49,441 nucleotides of DNA from DASWIP01 sp036397635 (GTDB lineage Bacteria; Actinomycetota; AC-67): the NCBI GenBank assembly GCA_036397635.1, contig DASWIP010000039.1:1-49441 (forward strand), read 5' to 3'. This document shows positions 39,856-48,200 of the stretch, one piece after another (the first letter of the stretch is position 1; the number at the start of each line of letters is the position of its first letter). The notes below the pieces were generated by a model. It did no database searches. It saw nothing but the letters and a program-made list of their open reading frames with translations, and had not been told where the DNA came from. Both the position numbers and the translations under genes were made by a program.

Positions 39856-42429
39856 TCACGGGCGGGCGTCGAAGGCCTGCGCGCGCAGCGCCCGGGCCGC
39901 CTCGTCCCGGGCCTCCACCAGCACCCGTGCCACCTGGGCAGGCGGCCGTTCCCGCTGGAGGAAGCGATCGGTCAAGGCCAACAGCTCCTCGTCCGGCGAC
40001 GCCGGGTAGAGCCACCTGGCGATGGTCATCGCGACCTCGGGGTTCCGCTCGCCCCACAGCTTGGGCAGCATCTGGAAGTACGCGGCACGATATGGGTGCA
40101 GCAGTTCGGCCTGCTCCGCGACCGTGAACCCGGCTAACCCGTGCGGCACGGCACCCATCATGGCTCGCGCCATCGCCAGCGGCAGATCCGGATCGAGCAG
40201 GGCAGCCCACGCCTCGGCTTTCGCTTGGGCGGAGGGTCGCGAGGCGCGCGCAGCCGCGGCGTTGCGATGGCCGGCGTCCGTCGGGTCTCGGTCGAGCTCC
40301 CGGTCGATCGCGCCGTCGCCGCGACCGGTCAGCGCGAGTGTTCCAACGATCGCCCACCGAACGTCGGTATCCACCGCCAGCCCATCGAGGGCCGCGTCGC
40401 CGGCGAGCACCTGTTCGAGCAGGCCGAGATGCTCGTCGCTGCGCGCCGCGCCGATGAACGCGCGCACCCACGCGAGCTGAAGGTCGCTGCCCGGGCGGGC
40501 CTCCCGCGTCGCCTCGAGGGCCGCGCCCGCGAACCTCTCGCGAAGTGATCGCCGGTTCGCGGGATCGCTGTAGATCGAGATCGAGTCTCGCGATTGGTGC
40601 ACCAGCGACACGACGACACCGACGTCGGTCTCGGCGTGACCGTTGCGAAGGAACATGCCCACGAAGTCCCGCGCGCGCATCTCGGCGTCGCGGACCATGT
40701 CCCATGCCGCGGTCCAGCACAAGCTGCGCGCCAGGTCGTCGTCGAGGGCGGCAAGCTGCTCGGTCGCGGTGCGCAGCGAGCGTTCGCCCAGCCGGATCTT
40801 CGTGTAGGCCAGATCCTCGTCATTAGCCAGTAGCAGGTCCGGTACAGGGACATCCGTCAGCATGGGGATCGGGGTGAGATCCCCGGCGACGTCCACCTCG
40901 AGTCGCTGGCGCCGGACCAGGTGCCCGTCGGCGAGGTCGTACAGGCCGATCGCGAGCCGGTGCGCGCGCAACGTGGGATGGCTCTCGGAGGCGGTCTGCA
41001 CCAGCGACACGCTCGCGTAGCGATCGCCGTCCACCTCGAGGCGGGGGACGATCGTGTTGACGCCGGCGGTTTCGAGCCAGTCGACGGACCAAGACGTCAG
41101 GTCGCGGCCCGAGGATTCCGCGAGGCATCCCAGGAACGACGCGAGGTCGGCGTTGCCGAAGGCGTACCGCCGGAAGTAGTCGCGAACCCCCTTGACGAAC
41201 GCCTCCTCGCCGACCCAGGCCACGAGCTGCTTGAGCACCGAGGCGCCCTTCGCGTAGGAGATGCCGTCGAAGTTCACGTGTGCGGTCTCGGTGTCTTCGA
41301 CGTGGCTGACGATCGGATGCGTCGTCGGGAGCTGGTCCTGCGCGTACGCCCAGGTCTTCATGCGCTTGGCGAAGGTGGTCCACGAGTTGGTGAACCGGGT
41401 CGCGCGCTCCTGGGCCAGGTGACCCATGTAGGTCGCGAAGCTCTCGTTCAACCAGAGGTCGTCCCACCAGCGCATGGTGACCAGGTCACCGAACCACATG
41501 TGAGCCAGCTCGTGCAGGATGGTCTGCGCGCGGTTCTCCCGGGTCGCATCGGTCACCTTGCCGCGGAACACGTAGAGCTCGTTGAACGTGACCAGGCCGG
41601 CGTTCTCCATCGCGCCCGCGTTGAACTGGGGGACGAACGCCTGGTCGTATTTCGGGCCCCAGGCGTACGGGTGCGCGAAGAGATCCTCGAAGAAGTCGAG
41701 TCCCTGGCGGGTGATCTCGAAGATCTCGTCGGCGTCGGCGTCGACGTGCTCGGCGAGGGAGCGGCGACACCACACCCCCAACTCGATAGCGCCGTGATGC
41801 TGCCGGACCACGTGAAAGGGCCCGGCGATCAACGCAGCCAGGTAGCTCGACATCACCGGCGTGGTGAGGAACGCCCAGCGCCCGGCCTGATCCGGCTCGG
41901 GCCGCTCGATCGGCGCCATGTTGGATGCGACCTCCCACCCGGCGGGCGCGATGACCGCGATGTCGAACCGCGCCTTGATGTCAGGTTGATCGAAGCAGGC
42001 GAACGCGCGATGCCCCTCGTGCGGCTCGAAGTGGGACCAAACGTAGTCCGCGCCGTCCACGGGATCGACGAAGCGGTGCAGGCCGGTGCCGATGTTCGAG
42101 TAAGGGAAGTCCGCGACGACGCGGAGCTCGTTGTGCTCGCCGAGGCCCTCGAGATCGAGCCGCGTGCCGTCGAACGTCTCGGGCGCGACCGGCCTTCCGT
42201 TGAGCTCGACGGCGTGGACGACGGTCGCGGTCAGCTCGACGAATGTGGACGCCCCCGGCTGCGAACAGCGGAAGCGCAAGACGCTTGTCGACCGGAAGGA
42301 GTGGTCGCCGGTGGTGAGGTCGAAGGTGATCGAAGCGTTGCATTCCGAGATCAGGGCGGCGCGCGCGTGGGCCTCATCACGGGTTAGCGCCCGGCCGCGC
42401 CCGGCGTATGGATCGGTGAGCAACCTCAT
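39856..42429 (-). CDS. pepN: Aminopeptidase N (M1 family)
   Basis: An 857-aa zinc aminopeptidase removing N-terminal residues from peptides. The substrate-binding GAMEN motif is at 272-276, the zinc site HELAH at 306-310 with Glu329 (WLNESFATYMG). Length and the C-terminal helical ERAP1-like domain match the actinobacterial PepN type. GAGGAGG lies against the ATG; TTG 42423 has better spacing and may be the true start. No signal peptide: cytoplasmic. Confidence 0.95.
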   Translation of the reverse strand: MRLLTDPYAGRGRALTRDEAHARAALISECNASITFDLTTGDHSFRSTSVLRFRCSQPGASTFVELTATVVHAVELNGRPVAPETFDGTRLDLEGLGEHNELRVVADFPYSNIGTGLHRFVDPVDGADYVWSHFEPHEGHRAFACFDQPDIKARFDIAVIAPAGWEVASNMAPIERPEPDQAGRWAFLTTPVMSSYLAALIAGPFHVVRQHHGAIELGVWCRRSLAEHVDADADEIFEITRQGLDFFEDLFAHPYAWGPKYDQAFVPQFNAGAMENAGLVTFNELYVFRGKVTDATRENRAQTILHELAHMWFGDLVTMRWWDDLWLNESFATYMGHLAQERATRFTNSWTTFAKRMKTWAYAQDQLPTTHPIVSHVEDTETAHVNFDGISYAKGASVLKQLVAWVGEEAFVKGVRDYFRRYAFGNADLASFLGCLAESSGRDLTSWSVDWLETAGVNTIVPRLEVDGDRYASVSLVQTASESHPTLRAHRLAIGLYDLADGHLVRRQRLEVDVAGDLTPIPMLTDVPVPDLLLANDEDLAYTKIRLGERSLRTATEQLAALDDDLARSLCWTAAWDMVRDAEMRARDFVGMFLRNGHAETDVGVVVSLVHQSRDSISIYSDPANRRSLRERFAGAALEATREARPGSDLQLAWVRAFIGAARSDEHLGLLEQVLAGDAALDGLAVDTDVRWAIVGTLALTGRGDGAIDRELDRDPTDAGHRNAAAARASRPSAQAKAEAWAALLDPDLPLAMARAMMGAVPHGLAGFTVAEQAELLHPYRAAYFQMLPKLWGERNPEVAMTIARWLYPASPDEELLALTDRFLQRERPPAQVARVLVEARDEAARALRAQAFDARP

Positions 42430-42439
42430 CCTCCTCAGA

Positions 42440-42452
42440 GGCCCAGTGGGCC
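42440..42452 (-). terminator. Short hairpin between the enolase-superfamily gene and pepN
   Basis: GGCCC-AGT-GGGCC within the 69-bp gap; short stem, no T-tract. A weak processing or pausing site at best. Confidence 0.25.
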
Positions 42453-42498
42453 CCGATCTAACGTCGTCAGGGCCCGGTGAGCCCTTGAGGCGACCGGG

Positions 42499-43638
42499 TC
42501 AGATGGCCTCGCCGTTGGCCTCGATCTTCTCGATATCAAGATGGACACCCAGTCCGGGCTCGCGTGGTAAGGCCACCGTCCCATCCGGTTGTAACGCGAT
42601 CGGCTCGGTGAGCATGGCGTCTCTGGTCTCGACGAGGAACGCGGGCGGGTCGTACGGATACTCGAGCCAGGCACCGTGGGTGGCGCCGAGCACGTGCAGG
42701 TTGGCCATCAAGCCGATGCCGTTGCCCGACCACGTGTGAGGCGCGAACTCCAGGCCGGCGATGCGGGCCATGTGGGCGATCTGGACCGCGCCGGTGATGC
42801 CGCCGGTGAACATCGCGTCCGGCTGGATGATGTCGACCGCGCGCCGCTCGATCAGCTCGCGGATCGGCCAGATATCGCCGGCGAGCTCGCCGGCTGCGAT
42901 CGGGGTCGTCGTCTGCGCCCGCAACGCACGGTAGCCCTCGAAGTCGAACTGATCCAGCGGCTCCTCGAGCCACATCACGCCGAACTCCTCGTAGGCCTTC
43001 GCGGTTTCGAGCGCGCGCTTGAACGTCCAGCGAGGTGACCCCGGATCGAACACATCCACGCGCCAGCCCTGGTTCGCGTCGCAGGCGATCTGCAGGCGAT
43101 CGCCGACCGCCTCGCGCACCGTGCGCACCTCGTCCACGTCGTCGGCGAAGGACTGGTGGCGCGGGCGGAGCTTGATGGCGGTGAACCCCGCTTCCAGCGC
43201 CGCGAGCGCGTCGTCGGCGCGCTGTTTCGCCGGCCGGTTCTCGCCGAAGCTCGCGTACGCCGGGACGCTGTCGCGTGCCCCGCCGAGGTAGCGGTACAGC
43301 GGCAGGCCGGCGGCCTTCGCTGCCAGGTCGAGGATCGCGGCTTCGATGAACCACACCTTGAGCCCGAGCACGCGCACCGCCGCCTCGAGCAACGGGCGGA
43401 GCTCTCCGGGGCGGGTCGGGTCGCGTCCGATCAGGAAGGCGCGCATCACGTTGATCGGCCCCTTCGCCTCGTCGGCGAACGCGATGAACGCGCTGTAGCC
43501 CTCGAGCCCCTCATCGGTGACCAGCCGGTAGATGACGCACGAGACGTTCGGGTCGGCGAGGCCGGGGACCCAGGACGGCCGGAACGGCTCGGGTCGCGGG
43601 AAATGACAGATCCAGGCGTCGATCCGGTCGATCTTCAT
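42499..43638 (-). CDS. Mandelate racemase/muconate lactonising (enolase superfamily) enzyme
   Basis: A 379-aa protein of the superfamily that abstracts a proton alpha to a carboxylate. The N-terminal capping domain is followed by the TIM barrel with Lys156 (KLR), metal ligands Asp188 (CDANQGW), Glu225 (WLEEP) and Glu251 (GELAGD), and later Asp274 and His301 (APHTWSGNG). This fits the MR subgroup (sugar-acid dehydratases and relatives); the substrate cannot be named. ATG 43638 follows AAGGGGGA; the upstream open frame is unsupported. Confidence 0.85.
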   Translation of the reverse strand: MKIDRIDAWICHFPRPEPFRPSWVPGLADPNVSCVIYRLVTDEGLEGYSAFIAFADEAKGPINVMRAFLIGRDPTRPGELRPLLEAAVRVLGLKVWFIEAAILDLAAKAAGLPLYRYLGGARDSVPAYASFGENRPAKQRADDALAALEAGFTAIKLRPRHQSFADDVDEVRTVREAVGDRLQIACDANQGWRVDVFDPGSPRWTFKRALETAKAYEEFGVMWLEEPLDQFDFEGYRALRAQTTTPIAAGELAGDIWPIRELIERRAVDIIQPDAMFTGGITGAVQIAHMARIAGLEFAPHTWSGNGIGLMANLHVLGATHGAWLEYPYDPPAFLVETRDAMLTEPIALQPDGTVALPREPGLGVHLDIEKIEANGEAI

Positions 43639-43948
43639 CGCGGGTCCCCCTTCGTGGGCGAACCGACATTGTTCCACGGCGCGCGCGCGCGGAGCGAACC
43701 GCCTCAGGGGGCGTCTGCGGGAAGCTGCTCGCGCTGCTGGCCTGCGAGCAGTCGCTTCTGGACTCATCGAGCAGGTTGCCCGACGGCCGCCACCCGAACG
43801 ACTCGCCACTCGCGCGCGCAACTGCTTGACTCGCGCGGGGCGATGATGGCACGCAACGCGGCCGGCCGCGAAAGGCAGAAGGGGCGTTCCGGCAGGACCG
43901 GCAAACCGCGAGGAGGGTCCGCGCGCGCGCGGACGAAGCCTTCACTCG
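43639..43948. other. 310-bp divergent intergenic region
   Basis: It separates the enolase-superfamily gene from the secreted-protein gene. I see an inverted repeat CTGCTCGC...GCGAGCAG near 43727-43754, AGGAGGG at 43911-43917 and a 16-bp perfect palindrome GTCCGCGCGCGCGGAC (43917-43932). I find no convincing gene, tRNA or consensus promoter. Confidence 0.5.
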
Positions 43949-45145
43949 ATGAAGGCCTTCTCCTCGCGCGCGCTCCTCGCGTGCTTGCTCGCCGCGACGG
44001 CGGCGCTCCCCGGGGTTGCCGCAGCCGGTGAGGAATGCCGTGCGGTCTCGGATGCCTTGCGCGACCATGGCGGCCCGACCGGGATCTCGATGCCGGGCGC
44101 CGATCCGCGCGCCGGCGACGCCGCGGACCTGACCGGCTTCGCGATCTACCCGGCGGGATGGGGCGATCTGATCGTTCAGGTGGGCGTTGCCGACGTCGAC
44201 GCGCCGTTGCACCCGCTCGCCGACGCCGATCGGTACGCGGTGAGCTGGGACTACGAGGCCCGGCGGTTCACGCTCGAGGCGTTGCGCACCGAGCTCGGCT
44301 GGAGCTATGCCGCCTGGGCCCGGTCGATCGGCGTCTCACTCGATCCGGACGCGATCACCGATACCACTTATCAAGTTGTGGGCTCGATCGATCCAGATGT
44401 CGACACGATCACGTTCGTGCTGTCCGCGCTGGCCCTCGAGGGCCCCGGGGGGCCGCGGACACTCCATGAGGTTCACGTGACCGCGGAGGAGATCCGCCGT
44501 GTGGGCGTGGAGTCGGCGACGGGAGGCGGGCACGCCACCGCCGCCTTCGCCGACCGCTCGCCCGACACGGCGACCGGCACGACTACGATCGACCTGGATG
44601 TCGCGTGCCGTCCCACCACCTGGGCGGGCGCCACACCCATGTGCCGCATGGTGGACGACCCGGCCGGTGACGTCGCCCCGGCGGCTGCCGCGCTGGCGGG
44701 CGACGGCTCGCGGTCGCTTGATCTCACGGGCCTGTTCGTGGCGAGCACGGCCGGAGATCTGGTGCTCGAGATCGGGGTCGACTCCCTGATCGGCGCCTCC
44801 GATTCCTCGGGGGCTGCCTACGGGATGAGCTTCGACATCGACGGGCGAACCCTGGTCGCCGAGGCGTCTCGGACCGGAGTCGACTGGCGGTACGAGGCTC
44901 GGTACGAAGGCGAACTGCCGGCGTCCATCCCGGTCGCGGGCTCCGTCTCCGCGGATCGGATCCGCTTCGAGATCCCAGCCGACCTGGTCCGCCCCGCATT
45001 CACCGGCAGGCCGATGCGCGCCTTCTCTGCGTGGAGCAGCGCGCTGCTCGACCCGCCGGGGATCGGCCTGGCTGCGGATCGGGCGCCCGACGACGGTCCC
45101 GACCCGAGCGGATACACCCTCGGCGGGCCCTGCACCGGCATCTAG
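43949..45145 (+). CDS. Secreted protein with two tandem homologous domains, unknown function
   Basis: A 398-aa protein with a signal peptide (about 1-26, ending VAAAG). The mature chain holds two related domains of about 180 residues: each starts with CRxVxD, then DLTG followed by GDLIVQVGV / GDLVLEIGV, later the paired motifs YAVSWDYEARRFTLEA / YGMSFDIDGRTLVAEA and GWSYAAW / DWRYEAR, and IDPDVDTITF / VSADRIRFEI. A beta-sandwich is likely. No family recognised. No Shine-Dalgarno sequence lies at normal distance; an AGGAGGG lies 31 bases upstream beyond a GC palindrome. Confidence 0.75.
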   Translation: MKAFSSRALLACLLAATAALPGVAAAGEECRAVSDALRDHGGPTGISMPGADPRAGDAADLTGFAIYPAGWGDLIVQVGVADVDAPLHPLADADRYAVSWDYEARRFTLEALRTELGWSYAAWARSIGVSLDPDAITDTTYQVVGSIDPDVDTITFVLSALALEGPGGPRTLHEVHVTAEEIRRVGVESATGGGHATAAFADRSPDTATGTTTIDLDVACRPTTWAGATPMCRMVDDPAGDVAPAAAALAGDGSRSLDLTGLFVASTAGDLVLEIGVDSLIGASDSSGAAYGMSFDIDGRTLVAEASRTGVDWRYEARYEGELPASIPVAGSVSADRIRFEIPADLVRPAFTGRPMRAFSAWSSALLDPPGIGLAADRAPDDGPDPSGYTLGGPCTGI

Positions 45146-45192
45146 CCTCGCGTCGCGCGCCCCATCACGTCGCGCGCGCGGTTCCGCGTCGC

Positions 45193-45198
45193 TACGAT
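45193..45198 (+). promoter_or_regulatory. Candidate -10 box, leaderless promoter
   Basis: TACGAT ends 8 bases before ATG 45207, with no Shine-Dalgarno sequence. Confidence 0.35.
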
Positions 45199-45206
45199 TG
45201 GCCCCC

Positions 45207-45482
45207 ATGCCGACCTACCTCCGCTGGATCGCCGCGATCACCTCTGGGCTGACGGCCCAGTTCGCGCTGGCGATCCTGGGCGCCGCCATCGCGGTGGGGC
45301 AGAACGAGGGTGAGGTTGACCTCCGCGGCGGCCTGGCGATCCTGATCACCTTGTCGAGCAGCATCGTCTCGCTGCTGGTCGCCCTCGGTGTGAACGAGTG
45401 GCTCGCGCGCCGCTATCCGCAGGAGGGGCTTCCGCCATCGGAGACGCCGCAGCGAGACGGGGTCGCGGCCCCCCGACCTTAG
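45207..45482 (+). CDS. Small two-helix membrane protein of unknown function
   Basis: A 91-aa protein with two membrane helices (about 6-27 and 43-64) joined by a short loop NEGEVDLRGG and a polar Pro-rich tail. I do not recognise the family. TTG 45198 is an alternative start but overlaps the -10 box. Confidence 0.65.
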   Translation: MPTYLRWIAAITSGLTAQFALAILGAAIAVGQNEGEVDLRGGLAILITLSSSIVSLLVALGVNEWLARRYPQEGLPPSETPQRDGVAAPRP

Positions 45483-45557
45483 CGGCCGCGACAGCCGGTT
45501 TTTACCGGTACGGAGCCGATCGTCGCTCGGCCTTCGACGTGCTGCCGTAGGGCTAGG

Positions 45558-46481
45558 TTAGGCGCCCAGTCCCTCGAGCCAGCGCTCGGCGTCGATCGCG
45601 GCGGCGCAGCCGGTGCCGGCCGCGGTTACCGCCTGCCGGTAGATGTGGTCGACGACGTCGCCGCAGGCGAACACGCCGTCAATGCTGGTAGCGGTGCGCG
45701 GCTGCTGCACCAGGATGTAGCCGTTCTCGTCCAGATCGAGCTGGCCGGTGAACAGCTGGGTGTTCGGATCGTGGCCGATCGCGATGAACAGCCCGTCTGC
45801 GCGGAAGTCGCTGATCTGGCCCGTGACGGTGTCGCGCAGCTTCAGGTTCTGCACGGCGCCGTCTCCTTGGACCTCTTCGACGACGCTGTTCCAGATCACC
45901 TCGATCTTCGGGTTGTCCAGCGCGCGCTGCGCCATGATCTTCGACGCGCGGAACTCGTCGCGACGATGGATGAGCGTCACCTTGGTCGCGAACCTGGTGA
46001 GGAAGTTCGCTTCCTCCATCGCCGAGTCCCCGCCGCCGACCACGGCCAGCTCGCGGCCCTTGAAGAAGAACCCATCGCAAGTCGCACAGGTGGAAACGCC
46101 TCGTCCGAGCAGCTTGCTCTCGCCTGGAACGTTGAGCATGCGTGCGCGCGCTCCGGTGGAGACGATCACGGCGTCGCCTTCGTAGGTCGCGTCGCCGACC
46201 TCGACCACGAACGGCCGCTTCGACAGGTCGACGCGGGAGACGTCGGCGGTGATGAATTTCCCGCCGAACCGGCCTGCCTGCTGCCGGAACTTGTCCATCA
46301 GCTCGGGACCCAGGATCCCGTCTGGGAATCCCGGGTAGTTCTCGACGTCGGTGGTCAACATCAGCTGGCCGTACGGCGCGGCGCCCTCGATCACCAGCGG
46401 CTCGAGCTGGGCCCGCGCCGCGTACAGCGCCGCGGTCAAGCCCGCTGGGCCCGAGCCGATGACGATGACCTTCTCCGACAT
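45558..46481 (-). CDS. trxB: Thioredoxin-disulfide reductase
   Basis: A 307-aa FAD/NADPH enzyme that reduces thioredoxin. FAD motif IGSGPAGLTAALYAARA, redox pair CATC (Cys132, Cys135), NADPH motif VVGGGDSAMEEA and the C-terminal FACGDVVDHIYRQAVTAAGTGCAAA are all present. ATG 46481 has GGAAGGA about 8 bases upstream; the upstream open frame overlaps the anti-sigma gene in another register. It follows the sigma/anti-sigma pair as in the mycobacterial sigM-trxB2 locus. Confidence 0.96.
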   Translation of the reverse strand: MSEKVIVIGSGPAGLTAALYAARAQLEPLVIEGAAPYGQLMLTTDVENYPGFPDGILGPELMDKFRQQAGRFGGKFITADVSRVDLSKRPFVVEVGDATYEGDAVIVSTGARARMLNVPGESKLLGRGVSTCATCDGFFFKGRELAVVGGGDSAMEEANFLTRFATKVTLIHRRDEFRASKIMAQRALDNPKIEVIWNSVVEEVQGDGAVQNLKLRDTVTGQISDFRADGLFIAIGHDPNTQLFTGQLDLDENGYILVQQPRTATSIDGVFACGDVVDHIYRQAVTAAGTGCAAAIDAERWLEGLGA

Positions 46482-46555
46482 GCGTTGGTCCTTCCCTGTT
46501 AGCAAGGTTCGCAGGATACCAACGCGGCGAGCGGCGGGGCTGTTCCCCGCGGCGG

Positions 46556-47350
46556 TCAGGCGGCGCGCTGCTCGAACAGCAGGACGTTGTCGCAGTCGGC
46601 CCGGGCGATCACCCAGAGCTCGTAGCGCTCCTCGGACGGCAGCAGGTAGAGCAGGAAGTAGGCGTCGACCTGGTTGTAGCGCGCGACGATGTAGCGCTGG
46701 GGCGTACGTTCGACCCCCTCGTCGTCGCCGAACAGAGCCGACTCGCACGCCTCTATGCGCACGCGGTGCGCGTTGAGATCCGCGTCGGCCGACCGAAGGT
46801 CTTGCTGAGCGGCGGGCGCCCCCCCGGAAAACTGGGCCGCGTCGTCGCGTCCCGACCCATCCCCGGGAGCAGCCTCGGCGGCGACAGCGGGATCGCGCGT
46901 TGGGAACAGGCCTCGCGCCGACGTTTGATCGAACGCCTCATCGAGCACTTCCACCCCGAACGCGAGCGATGAGGGGCCGCTGATCTCCACGCCCGTCTGC
47001 GCGAAGCGGTCGTCGTCTCCGCTCCCTCCCAGGAAGACGACCGAGCCGACGATGAGCGCCAGCGCCGCCGCGGATGCGCTGGATGCCATCGCCACGCGCG
47101 CCCAGCGTGGGCCGCGCTGAGCGCGACGCGCGCGCGCGATCGCGCTGCGCAGCGCCCAGGCATCCTGTGGAGTCGGTTCGGCTTCGGCGAGCAGGCGCAG
47201 GTCGCCGGCGGTGGCACGCAACGCCGCGAGCGTCCCGGCGCACTGCTCGCAGGTCGAGATATGTGCTTCGAGGGTCGTGCGCTCGACATCCCCGAGCTCA
47301 CCGTCCAGGTAAGCGGACAGCTGCTCGCGTTCTCGATGGTTCGTGGTCAT
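46556..47350 (-). CDS. Zinc-finger anti-sigma factor
   Basis: A 264-aa membrane protein. The N-terminal cytoplasmic zinc-containing anti-sigma domain has HxxxCxxC as His30, Cys34, Cys37 (HISTCEQC). One membrane helix lies at about 86-108, then an extracytoplasmic domain of about 150 residues, partly low-complexity (Ala, Asp, Gly). The start overlaps the sigma-factor stop by 4 bp, the usual coupling that keeps sigma and anti-sigma balanced. The extracytoplasmic domain is not a family I recognise. Confidence 0.88.
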   Translation of the reverse strand: MTTNHREREQLSAYLDGELGDVERTTLEAHISTCEQCAGTLAALRATAGDLRLLAEAEPTPQDAWALRSAIARARRAQRGPRWARVAMASSASAAALALIVGSVVFLGGSGDDDRFAQTGVEISGPSSLAFGVEVLDEAFDQTSARGLFPTRDPAVAAEAAPGDGSGRDDAAQFSGGAPAAQQDLRSADADLNAHRVRIEACESALFGDDEGVERTPQRYIVARYNQVDAYFLLYLLPSEERYELWVIARADCDNVLLFEQRAA

Positions 47351-47946
47351 CGTTTGTTCGACGGTCCGGAGGACCGTTCCGTTCCCTCGGATGTCTCCCG
47401 CAGGTGGCCGAGCAGCTTGGCCAGCTCGAGGCGTGCCCGGTGGATCCTGCTCTTGACCGTTCCGACCGGGATGTCCAGTGCGTGGGCGACGCCTGCGTAG
47501 TCAAGGTCTTGGATGTCGTGCAGGACCAGCACGGCGCGATGCTCGTCCGACAGCCGGCGCAGGGCTGCCTGGACCTCGGCGGCGCGCACCGCGCTCACGG
47601 CGCGATCCTCCGGGCTCGGTCCCTCGCTCGGACGGTCCCCAACGGAGTCGAGCGGATCGGTCGGCTGGCGCTTCTGCTTGCGCAGATGATCGAGCGACGC
47701 GTTGACGGCGACACGGTGGAACCACGTGGACAGCTGCGCTTCCTCGCGGAAGCCTGGGAGCGCGCGGAGCGCGTTGATGAACACGGTCTGAGACACGTCG
47801 CGGGCGTCGTCGGGATCACCGCACATCCGCAGTGCGATCGCGTACACCCGGCGCTCGTATCGATCCACGATCAGATCGAACGCGCGCGCGTCGCCGGCGA
47901 CGTACCGCTCGAGCAGCTCGCGGTCGGTCGGCCCCTCGCTGCTCAT
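47347..47946 (-). CDS. ECF RNA polymerase sigma factor (SigM-like)
   Basis: A 199-aa sigma-70 ECF protein: region 2 (FDLIVDRYERRVYAIALRM, then DARDVSQTVFINALRALPGF, and FHRVAVNASLDHLRK) and region 4 (LSDEHRAVLVLHDIQDLDYAGVAHALDIPVGTVKSRIHRAR). Position before trxB suggests the SigM group of redox/envelope stress sigmas. An IS110 element appears to start only about 40 bp upstream of the start codon, so the native promoter may be cut off or replaced. Confidence 0.93.
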   Translation of the reverse strand: MSSEGPTDRELLERYVAGDARAFDLIVDRYERRVYAIALRMCGDPDDARDVSQTVFINALRALPGFREEAQLSTWFHRVAVNASLDHLRKQKRQPTDPLDSVGDRPSEGPSPEDRAVSAVRAAEVQAALRRLSDEHRAVLVLHDIQDLDYAGVAHALDIPVGTVKSRIHRARLELAKLLGHLRETSEGTERSSGPSNKR

Positions 47947-48018
47947 TGGTGCACCATCCCCACGGCTCCACAGTTATTGGCCCTGGTGACCTGAGACTCC
48001 CAACCGAACTCTCGGTAG

Positions 48019-48106
48019 CCGTCGGGGAACCGCCAAGGTTGCTTGTCCGTGAAGGACCAGCGTGAGATCTGCGGTCCCCGACGGGCCGGGGTGCCAAGAC
48101 CGGCCC
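48019..48106 (+). ncRNA. Candidate IS110 bridge RNA region
   Basis: Upstream of the transposase are two strong hairpins. CCGTCGGGGAACCGC (48019-48033) pairs with GCGGTCCCCGACGG (48071-48084), one bulged A, enclosing a 37-base loop. GGGCCGG (48083-48089) pairs with CCGGCCC (48100-48106) around a 10-base loop; the two stems overlap by two bases. IS110-group elements encode their target/donor-guiding bridge RNA in this left-end position. Confidence 0.5.
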
Positions 48107-48200
48107 TAGGGATGCGCGGCTCTGACCGCCACGCAATGAGCGACCGGCAGGACACCCCGACGCCGTGGGTGCCCGCATCGTCGCACGAAGGAGGAAGAAG

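Noticed and set aside
45481..45557. Convergent terminator between the small membrane gene and trxB
   Set aside because: The only hairpin (CCGGT-TTTT-ACCGG) has a 5-bp stem; too weak to list as a terminator.
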